Below are positions 1 through 4,356 of a DNA stretch of 5,131 bases, one piece after another. Position numbers and translations under genes: made by a program. This DNA is from Candidatus Zambryskibacteria bacterium CG11_big_fil_rev_8_21_14_0_20_42_18 (GTDB lineage: Bacteria > Patescibacteriota > Minisyncoccia > Phycocordibacterales > Zambryskibacteraceae). The stretch spans positions 1 to 5,131 of the forward strand of contig PCVB01000003.1 in NCBI GenBank assembly GCA_002787855.1, written 5' to 3'. The notes under the pieces are model-generated. The model was not told the origin of the DNA, searched no databases, and saw only the letters and a list, made by a program, of their open reading frames with translations. Each line of letters begins with the position of its first letter. The first letter of the stretch is position 1.

Positions 1-7
1 GGGTTAC

Positions 8-1330
8 ATGCAAGATTCTAAAAAATATTTTCAAAACAAGCGCATTACTCTCATGGGCCTCGGTCTTTTAGGGCGCGGGGTAGGGGATGCGCGATACTTG
101 GCTAAATGTAGTGCAGGATTAGTGGTGACAGATTTAAAGTCTCGATCTGAACTCCAATCTTCTTTAAAAGAGTTAAGAGATTTTCCCGATATTCAATTTC
201 ATCTCGGCGGGCACAGGTTAGAAGATTTTCAAAATAGAGATTTGATTATTAAAGCAGCGGGTATACCTCTCGGTTCTCCATTTATTGCAGAAGCAAAGAA
301 AAATAATGTTCCTGTTCGTATGAGCACAGATCTTTTCGTAGAACTTTCTGGAGTTACCACTATCGGTATTACTGGTACGCGCGGTAAATCTACAATTACT
401 TATCTCGTAACACATATTTTAAAAACAGCAGGTAAAAAAGTTTTAATGGGAGGCAATATTTGTGGGATGTCGACACTTGAAGAGATCGGTGAGGTAACTC
501 CAGAGACTATAGCTGTTTTAGAGCTAGACTCTTGGCAATTACAAGGTTTTGGCGAGGTGCATTTAAGTCCACATATTGCGATATTTAGCACGTTTATGCC
601 CGACCATATGAATTATTATCATAGCGATTTAGAGAGTTATTTTAAAGATAAAGCAAATATTTTTTTGAATCAAAGTCCCGCTGACCATGTGGTGGTTGGG
701 GGACAAGTCGCCCCATTTTTAAAGCAGTTTAATTATTCATCGAAAATAAAATCCAAAGTATCTATAATCGGCTTAAAAGATTTTCCGAAAAACTGGCAAC
801 TGCAAATACTCGGGGAACACAATCAGTCTAATGCTGCTTTAGCCATTGAGGCCTTAAGAATATTTGGTCTAGATGAAAAAGATATTCAAAAAGGTGTCGA
901 AACTTTCAATGGTGTTGAAGGACGACTGCAGTTGGTACGAGAACTACAGGGTATCAAAATTTATAATGACACCTGCTCCACTACACCCGAATCTACTAAA
1001 GTTGCACTCGAAGCTCTTGATCCAGATAAAAAAAGAAATATACTTTTGATTGCTGGAGGAGCAGATAAGGGTTTGGATATGAGAGGGGTGCAAAAATCTA
1101 TTGCCGAACATTGCAAAAAAGTCTATTTCCTTAGTGGTACTGGCACGAAGCGCGTATGGGGAGGCGAGAAATCTTATGACTCTTTGGAGGGTGCATTTAA
1201 CACTGCGATATCTGATGCTGTTTTGGGAGATATTGTAATCTTAAGCCCCGCCTTCGCTTCTTTCGGTATGTTTAAAAATGAGTATGACCGCGGTGACCAG
1301 TTTAATCTTGTTGTTTCAAAACTTAGTTAA
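8..1330 (+). CDS. murD: UDP-N-acetylmuramoyl-L-alanine--D-glutamate ligase (MurD), divergent CPR-like form
   Basis: Cytoplasmic Mur ligase that adds D-glutamate to UDP-MurNAc-L-Ala using ATP, the second amino-acid step of peptidoglycan precursor synthesis. At 440 residues it has the usual family length. Seen: an N-terminal Rossmann-like domain with GLGLLGRG (about 17-24) and KAAGIPLGSP (about 82-91); P-loop GITGTRGKST (120-129, Walker lysine K127); ELDSWQ (172-177) where the family has ELSSFQ, with E172 as the likely Mg ligand; DHMNYY with H200; K215, 15 residues later, matching the carbamylated lysine; NDTCSTTPE (320-328); GGADKG with K354; and LSPAFASFGMFKN (412-424). The P-loop Asn is Arg, and the E. 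coli K319 position appears to be C323; I believe related CPR proteins share this style, so it is probably lineage divergence, not decay. The ATG at 8 gives a normal MurD N-terminus, but the frame stays open to the window edge and no ribosome binding site can be judged. Confidence 0.95.
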   Translation: MQDSKKYFQNKRITLMGLGLLGRGVGDARYLAKCSAGLVVTDLKSRSELQSSLKELRDFPDIQFHLGGHRLEDFQNRDLIIKAAGIPLGSPFIAEAKKNNVPVRMSTDLFVELSGVTTIGITGTRGKSTITYLVTHILKTAGKKVLMGGNICGMSTLEEIGEVTPETIAVLELDSWQLQGFGEVHLSPHIAIFSTFMPDHMNYYHSDLESYFKDKANIFLNQSPADHVVVGGQVAPFLKQFNYSSKIKSKVSIIGLKDFPKNWQLQILGEHNQSNAALAIEALRIFGLDEKDIQKGVETFNGVEGRLQLVRELQGIKIYNDTCSTTPESTKVALEALDPDKKRNILLIAGGADKGLDMRGVQKSIAEHCKKVYFLSGTGTKRVWGGEKSYDSLEGAFNTAISDAVLGDIVILSPAFASFGMFKNEYDRGDQFNLVVSKLS

Positions 1331-1379
1331 TTTTCGCTGGGTAGATAACCATCAAAGTTTCGCCTCGATGAATTTCAGA
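1331..1379. other. Short convergent intergenic gap between murD and the toxin gene
   Basis: These 49 bases separate the 3' ends of murD (plus) and the toxin gene (minus). I see no GC-rich stem followed by a T-run on either strand. The only pairing noticed is the weak CATC/GATG around 1350-1371, so termination here is not explained by a visible intrinsic terminator. Confidence 0.5.
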
Positions 1380-1661
1380 TTACAATCTCTTGGGAACTTT
1401 TTTATACACCACAGAGCGGTGCATGATTGCTAGAACATAAACTTTGTTTTTATTTATTCTAAAAACAACACGATAATCTCCAACCCGAAGTTTTCGGTAG
1501 CCCTTTAGAGACCTGCGTAGTGGTCTCCCATAAAAATCTGGGGCCGTAGTAAGTTTCTCTTTTATCGCCAGTCTAATTTTGTTACGCCAAAGTTTGGGAA
1601 GGCTAACGATGTCATCGGTAACTACTTTGGAGTGATATAAAATTTCAAAACTTAACGCCAT
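1380..1661 (-). CDS. RelE/ParE-superfamily toxin of a type II toxin-antitoxin pair
   Basis: A 93-residue basic protein with the size and layout of RelE/ParE-fold toxins. Seen: an N-terminal strand (SFEILYHSKVV), two helices (about 15-39, rich in K and R), the linker GRPLRRSLKGYRKLRVGDYR (45-64), strand VVFRI, then KVYVLAIMHRSVVYKKV (73-89). The last block matches the RelE C-terminal pattern in which Arg and Tyr act in ribosome-dependent mRNA cleavage (R82 and Y86 here); R64 in GDYR sits at the conserved RelE R61 position, with K53 and K57 as further candidate basic residues. This favours an mRNA interferase over a gyrase-targeting ParE, but the call is inference. The ATG at 1661 overlaps the upstream antitoxin gene by 10 bases and has no Shine-Dalgarno sequence, suggesting translational coupling. 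All expected residues are present and the frame is intact, so it is probably active. Confidence 0.88.
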   Translation of the reverse strand: MALSFEILYHSKVVTDDIVSLPKLWRNKIRLAIKEKLTTAPDFYGRPLRRSLKGYRKLRVGDYRVVFRINKNKVYVLAIMHRSVVYKKVPKRL

Positions 1662-1873
1662 GCAGTTTTGTGGATGATAAATTTGGCAGACGAGGTGTCG
1701 CGACTTTCAGCTATGACATTGAGAGTGTTGTCCTCTTCCATTTCAAGCGCGAAACGGAGTAAGTGCTCTGCCTTGGTTGCTTGGGGGACTTGATCGCGTT
1801 TGGCAAGTTTAATTAAAGCGCTGTTGAGTTCTTTGGAGACACTTATATTGATACGTTTTTTTATTGTAGGCAT
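1652..1873 (-). CDS. Ribbon-helix-helix antitoxin of the type II toxin-antitoxin pair
   Basis: A 73-residue protein that should bind and neutralise the toxin encoded immediately downstream and repress its own promoter. Seen: an N-terminal strand KKRINISV (5-12) with the alternating pattern of a ribbon-helix-helix DNA-contacting ribbon; helix A at about 13-27 (SKELNSALIKLAKRD); helix B at about 32-45 (ATKAEHLLRFALEM); and an acidic, then polar C-terminal tail (EEDNTLNVIAESRD and onward) typical of the part that wraps the toxin. It is the first gene of the operon; its stop lies 10 bases inside the toxin gene. The start at 1873 fits the domain exactly and lies 7 bases after a -10 box, so the mRNA is probably leaderless. 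The family within RHH antitoxins (CopG, ParD or RelB-like) cannot be settled by eye. Confidence 0.85.
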   Translation of the reverse strand: MPTIKKRINISVSKELNSALIKLAKRDQVPQATKAEHLLRFALEMEEDNTLNVIAESRDTSSAKFIIHKTAWR

Positions 1874-1879
1874 ATATTC

Positions 1880-1908
1880 AAGTGTATCATAAGTGTATCA
1901 CCTGTCAA
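1880..1908 (-). promoter_or_regulatory. Promoter and probable operator of the toxin-antitoxin operon
   Basis: On the minus strand a perfect -35 TTGACA (1908-1903) is followed, after a 16-base spacer, by -10 TACACT (1886-1881) preceded by TG plus one base, an extended -10. Two exact direct copies of TGATACACTT (1900-1891 and 1889-1880) repeat with an 11-base period, covering the spacer and the -10 box. An 11-base period is about one helical turn, as expected for adjacent RHH dimers, so this is the likely autorepression operator. Only 7 bases separate the -10 box from the antitoxin ATG, placing the predicted +1 at or next to the A of ATG. Confidence 0.78.
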
Positions 1909-1919
1909 TTCCATTCTGA

Positions 1920-1968
1920 TGGGCGGTAGAGGGCTTGAACCACCAAGGTTAAACCTCGGGGGTCTCAC
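1920..1968 (-). pseudogene. 3' fragment of a class II (long variable arm) tRNA, probably Leu-type
   Basis: Read on the minus strand, this stretch has the 3' part of a tRNA: a variable-arm hairpin CCGAGG-TTTAA-CCTTGG, the T-loop core GGTTCAA, the downstream T-stem strand CCTCT, a 3' acceptor strand ACCGCCC (1927-1921) and discriminator A (1920), with no CCA. The T-stem has a U-U mismatch in the middle (GGTGG against CCTCT), and the stem and variable arm compete for two G residues, suggesting decay. The matching 5' acceptor strand GGGCGGT, the D-arm and an anticodon loop are absent on the upstream side, which is instead the AT-rich promoter of the next plus-strand gene. The long arm plus A73 favours Leu or Tyr over Ser. 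It is best read as a truncated tRNA gene; identity is uncertain. Confidence 0.68.
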
Positions 1969-2010
1969 TATTTGTACATAGTTCACACATTATTAAATTA
2001 TTGGTATAAT
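1967..2010 (+). promoter_or_regulatory. Promoter of the mqo-like gene, with a small dyad before the -35
   Basis: -35 TTCACA (1982-1987), a 17-base spacer and a consensus -10 TATAAT (2005-2010). The predicted start near 2017 leaves a leader of about 14 bases with no Shine-Dalgarno sequence before the ATG at 2031. An inverted repeat ACTAT-TTGTAC-ATAGT (1967-1982) abuts the -35 box and could be an operator; with arms of 5 bases this is weak. The promoter begins exactly where the tRNA fragment loses its homology. Confidence 0.65.
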
Positions 2011-2030
2011 AAAAAACATACAGACCAAAT

Positions 2031-3431
2031 ATGAAAGAAGATGGAGTATATGATGTGGTAATAGTTGGTGGGGGCGCATCCGGAACGGCGCTTTTGTACA
2101 TCCTTGCCCGCTATACTTCTATCGCTCGTATTGCGCTCGTCGAAAAACATGCAGAAATTGGTTCCGTCAATTCTCGCGCGAACAACAATAGCCAGACATT
2201 GCATATCGGAGACATCGAGACCAACTATTCGGTCGAGAAAGTGAAGGAAGTAGCCTCCGCCTCTTCAATGGTAGCCTATTATGCACAGGCGCTTCCACTC
2301 GAAATACGTTCAAGGGTTTTATTTCCTACTCACAAAATGGTTCTTGGCGTGGGTAAGGAGGAAGTTGCAAAATTAGAGGAACGATTTGAGAATATCCACA
2401 CAATCTTTCCGAATCTAAAGAAATTGAATCGTGCCGGTATCGAAGAGATAGAGCCGATGGTGGTGCGCGGACGGCCACCACACGAGCCAATAGTGGCACT
2501 CGCGCAAATGGGATATGCCGTCGACTACCAGAAGCTCGCAGAGTCATTGGTTGACCAGACACTCGCGCGCGCCGATGCCTCCGGGCGTGTTAAGATTTTT
2601 CTAGGTTCCCCGGTAACCGACGTGGAGCGCGATGCAGATGGTCAATGGAAAGTGTTGTGTGCGAACAGCCAGACGCTCCGAGCACGCGTCGTTGTTTTCG
2701 ATGCTGATGCCTATTCGCTTCTCTTTGCCAAACGTCTCGGACTTGGTAAGGAGTTCTCGCTTATTCCTGTTGCGGGCACTTTTTTCTTCACGAATGAGGT
2801 TCTGAAGGGAAAGGTCTACACCGTGCAGGAGCCACGACTCCCTTTCTCTGCCATTCATGGCGATCCGGATGTTCGCGTGGAGGGAAAAACTCGTTGGGGT
2901 CCGACTGCTAGATTTTTCCCTGTTCTTGAAGCGCGAAGTTGGAAAACTTCGCTAGATTACTTTGCGGTTTCCGGTCTTCACCGACTTCGCACATGGAGAA
3001 GTTTTGCCGTTATATTGCTTGACCCTTTGCGCTTCTGGTATCTTCTGAGAAATCTTTTGTATGAAATACCACTTATTGCGCCATACTTTTTCGCACAACG
3101 AGTGCGAAAAATCGTACCGACGTTGACGGGAGCGGATTTTGTTCGCGCTCGCGGATTTGGTGGCATGAGATTACAGCGCGTGAATACAAATACACATGAA
3201 TTACTTCTCGGTGAAGGAAAAATAATCTCCGACAACATGATCTTTAATATGACACCTTCGCCGGGGGCATCAGTCTGTCTCTACAACGCGGTGCGTGACA
3301 TGGAACATATCTTGCGCTTTCTTGGATCGTCCGATGTATTCGACAAAACACGGCTTCAAAAAGAACTTTGTGACCCACGCGATTCGCTCATCCTACACGA
3401 CCCATCTCTAGAGACGTCGTACGCTTCATAA
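2031..3431 (+). CDS. mqo: Malate:quinone oxidoreductase-like FAD flavoprotein (Helicobacter type)
   Basis: A 466-residue flavoprotein. In characterised Mqo enzymes malate is oxidised to oxaloacetate with electrons passed to membrane quinone, the enzyme sitting peripherally on the inner face of the membrane. Seen: FAD-binding GGGASG (13-18) with ribose-binding E38; NNNSQTLHIGDIETNY (51-66); PVAGTFFF (246-253); GKVYTVQEPRLPFSAIHGDP (260-279); GKTRWGPTA (285-293); RGFGGMR (374-380); and C-terminal FNMTPSPGA (405-413). From memory these blocks line up closely with H. pylori Mqo (HP0086). Residues about 324-356 are hydrophobic and Arg-studded and could touch the membrane; there is no signal peptide. 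G+C is clearly above its neighbours (single 60-base lines I counted gave 25 to 38 of 60, against 15 to 21 in murD), suggesting acquisition. It is a lone gene, convergent with two tRNAs. The substrate could differ from malate. Family confidence is high, exact function moderate. Confidence 0.85.
   Translation: MKEDGVYDVVIVGGGASGTALLYILARYTSIARIALVEKHAEIGSVNSRANNNSQTLHIGDIETNYSVEKVKEVASASSMVAYYAQALPLEIRSRVLFPTHKMVLGVGKEEVAKLEERFENIHTIFPNLKKLNRAGIEEIEPMVVRGRPPHEPIVALAQMGYAVDYQKLAESLVDQTLARADASGRVKIFLGSPVTDVERDADGQWKVLCANSQTLRARVVVFDADAYSLLFAKRLGLGKEFSLIPVAGTFFFTNEVLKGKVYTVQEPRLPFSAIHGDPDVRVEGKTRWGPTARFFPVLEARSWKTSLDYFAVSGLHRLRTWRSFAVILLDPLRFWYLLRNLLYEIPLIAPYFFAQRVRKIVPTLTGADFVRARGFGGMRLQRVNTNTHELLLGEGKIISDNMIFNMTPSPGASVCLYNAVRDMEHILRFLGSSDVFDKTRLQKELCDPRDSLILHDPSLETSYAS
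2881..2952. repeat. Two adjacent perfect inverted repeats inside the mqo-like gene
   Basis: AGGGAAAAA (2881-2889) pairs with TTTTTCCCT (2913-2921), 9 base pairs around 23 bases. Just downstream GCGAAGTT (2933-2940) pairs with AACTTCGC (2945-2952) around the tetraloop GGAA, which fits the stable GNRA type. Both lie in coding sequence; no role is known. Confidence 0.5.
3087..3111. repeat. Perfect 10-bp inverted repeat inside the mqo-like gene
   Basis: TTTTTCGCAC (3087-3096) and GTGCGAAAAA (3102-3111) are exact reverse complements around the 5-base loop AACGA. It encodes F-F-A-Q-R-V-R-K. The T-run is on the 5' side of the stem on both strands, so it is not a standard intrinsic terminator. Confidence 0.5.
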
Positions 3432-3438
3432 AACTTTG

Positions 3439-3522
3439 TGCCGAGGAGGAGATTTGAACTCCTATGAGGTTTCCCTCACTGCGTTCTGAACACAGCGCGT
3501 ATACCAATTCCGCCACCTCGGC
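3439..3522 (-). tRNA. tRNA-Leu(CAG)
   Basis: An 84-base class II tRNA. The acceptor is GCCGAGG (3522-3516) paired with CCTCGGC (3446-3440), discriminator A at 3439. The D-arm contains TGGCGGAATTGGTATACGC; the anticodon stem CTGTG/CGCAG encloses loop TTCAGAA, so the anticodon is CAG, reading CUG. The long variable arm is TGAGG-GAAA-CCTCA, and the T-arm is AGGAG-TTCAAAT-CTCCT. The bases after A73 are CAA, so CCA is not encoded and must be added by CCA-adding enzyme. It lies 14 bases downstream of tRNA-Val and is probably cotranscribed with it. No terminator is visible after it. Confidence 0.97.
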
Positions 3523-3536
3523 AAATTTAGTCCTAG

Positions 3537-3610
3537 TGCGCGCTGAGGGATTCGGACCCCCGGCCTACTGTGTGTAAAACAGTCGCTCTAACCAACTGAG
3601 CTAAGCGCGC
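3537..3610 (-). tRNA. tRNA-Val(TAC)
   Basis: A 74-base tRNA. The perfect 7-base-pair acceptor is GCGCGCT (3610-3604) with AGCGCGC (3544-3538), discriminator A at 3537. The D-arm is TAGCTCAGTTGGTTAGAGC; the anticodon stem ACTGT/ACAGT encloses loop TTTACAC, so the anticodon is TAC (UAC), reading GUA and other Val codons by wobble. The T-arm is GGGGG-TCCGAAT-CCCTC with T-loop core TCCGA. CCA is not encoded (the following bases are CTA). It is the first gene of the two-tRNA unit. Confidence 0.97.
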
Positions 3611-3618
3611 GTGCTTTA

Positions 3619-3646
3619 TTTATACACTATTTTGGTTAAATCACAA
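3619..3646 (-). promoter_or_regulatory. Promoter of the tRNA-Val/tRNA-Leu unit
   Basis: Minus-strand -35 TTGTGA (3646-3641), a 16-base spacer and -10 TATAAA (3624-3619). Eight bases follow before the mature 5' end of tRNA-Val, so the 5' leader of the precursor would be only one or two bases long. Confidence 0.6.
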
Positions 3647-3660
3647 TATTAGACTGTGAT
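3640..3660. promoter_or_regulatory. Inverted repeat ATCACA-n9-TGTGAT between divergent promoters
   Basis: ATCACA (3640-3645) and TGTGAT (3655-3660) are exact reverse complements with a 9-base spacer. The left arm overlaps the -35 box of the tRNA promoter and the right arm sits in the -35 region of the plus-strand promoter, so a bound protein could affect both. Operator function is inference; 6-base arms in AT-rich DNA can arise by chance. Confidence 0.35.
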
Positions 3661-3675
3661 AATTGATATTAAGTA

Positions 3676-3690
3676 TGTTATACTTTACTT
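3676..3690 (+). promoter_or_regulatory. Extended -10 promoter giving a probably leaderless mRNA
   Basis: TG plus one base (3676-3678) precedes -10 TATACT (3679-3684), an extended -10 element. The -35 region is weak (GTGATA at 3656-3661, 17-base spacing). Six bases separate the -10 box from the ATG at 3691, so the expected transcription start coincides with the start codon. There is no Shine-Dalgarno sequence. Confidence 0.65.
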
Positions 3691-4356
3691 ATGAAAGTTA
3701 AAGAAAGGGAACACGCTCGGAAGTTACGACAGGAAGGTAAATCAATGAATCAAATTATTGAAGAAACCGGTTATTCAAAGGCAAGTGTGAGTTTTTGGAC
3801 TCGCGACATTGTGTTGACCCGTTCACAGAAAAATAAGATATCACTACGAGGAAGGAGTGTTGAGTCTATTGAGAGGAGGAGGATAAGTCGTCTCGCGAAT
3901 ATAGCAAATAAAAGGCGAGCCATAATGGATCTGGCGAAAGAAGATTTTACAAATTTAACCATAAGGGAATTAAAATTAGTGGGGGCGATGATTTATTGGG
4001 GAGAGGGTAGAAAAGTGGGGAATTGGACTGTTAGTCTGGCAAATAGTGATCCGCTAATTATCAAGGTCATGATGAGATTTTTTCGAGAAGTATGCAAGGT
4101 GCCGGAAGAAAAATTTCGTGGGCACATACATACTTTTGAAAATGCTTCTGTGTATAAGGCCGAGAAATACTGGTCTCTAATATCTGGAATACCATTGGCA
4201 CAGTTTTATAAGACGTATACCAAACCAAGTAAAGGAAGTTTGCAAAAAAGACAAATGTTGCCTTACGGTACGTTGGACATATATGTTCATGACACGAAGT
4301 TATTCCTTACTATTAAGGGATGGATTGAAAAGATTGCAGAATTAGTTATAAATTAA
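3691..4356 (+). CDS. HTH protein with one LAGLIDADG-like motif, function unknown
   Basis: A 221-residue basic protein. Seen: an N-terminal resolvase/transposase-style helix-turn-helix (about 5-39: HARKLRQEGKSMNQIIEETG, then YSKASVSFW); a very basic linker (about 44-78, containing RRRISR and NKRRA); then LKLVGAMIYWGEGRK (94-108), SLANSDPLIIKVMMRFF (115-131), YWSLISGIPLAQF (160-172), KPSKGS (178-183), LPYGTLDIYV (190-199) and GWIEKI (210-215). The LVGAMIYWGEG block resembles a LAGLIDADG helix ending in an acidic residue (E105), and the WGEG/NSDP/LPYG pattern recalls a family of uncharacterised proteins common in CPR bacteria and phages. With a single motif it would have to dimerise to cut DNA; a purely regulatory role is equally possible. 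Its stop overlaps the next start by one base, so the two are cotranscribed. DNA binding is likely; nuclease activity is a guess. Confidence 0.75.
   Translation: MKVKEREHARKLRQEGKSMNQIIEETGYSKASVSFWTRDIVLTRSQKNKISLRGRSVESIERRRISRLANIANKRRAIMDLAKEDFTNLTIRELKLVGAMIYWGEGRKVGNWTVSLANSDPLIIKVMMRFFREVCKVPEEKFRGHIHTFENASVYKAEKYWSLISGIPLAQFYKTYTKPSKGSLQKRQMLPYGTLDIYVHDTKLFLTIKGWIEKIAELVIN

Noticed and set aside
218..591. Minus-strand open frames of 63-65 codons opposite murD.
   Set aside because: They lie antisense to a well-supported murD, show no recognisable domain, and have no promoter or ribosome site.
1880..1900. Two TGATACACTT copies considered as the start of a CRISPR or iteron array.
   Set aside because: Only two copies separated by one base, placed exactly over a promoter; no further copies in the window. 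An operator is the better reading.
1937..1960. Hairpin CCGAG-GTTTAAC-CTTGG read as an anticodon arm with anticodon TTA, which would decode the UAA stop codon.
   Set aside because: Only three bases then remain between this stem and the last T-stem base, leaving no room for a variable loop and 5-bp T-stem; loop ends G and C would pair. It fits better as the variable arm of a class II tRNA.
3087..3111. Perfect 10-bp inverted repeat with T and A runs considered as an intrinsic terminator for the tRNA transcript.
   Set aside because: On both strands the T-run precedes the stem and the A-run follows it, the opposite of a terminator, and the site is deep in coding sequence about 330 bases past tRNA-Leu.
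2326..3238. Three minus-strand open frames of 78-86 codons opposite the mqo-like gene.
   Set aside because: They are antisense frames in a G+C-richer gene whose plus-strand frame has clear conserved motifs; no independent coding evidence.
2031..3431. Flavoprotein considered as L-2-hydroxyglutarate or glycerol-3-phosphate dehydrogenase.
   Set aside because: The SQT.H.GDIETNY, KVYTVQ.P.LPF.A.HGDPD and FNMTPSPGA blocks match Helicobacter-type Mqo far better than those families.
3691..4356. HTH protein considered as a transposase or site-specific recombinase.
   Set aside because: The N-terminal HTH is of that style, but there is no DDE triad or serine-recombinase catalytic pattern, no terminal inverted repeats and no target duplication nearby.
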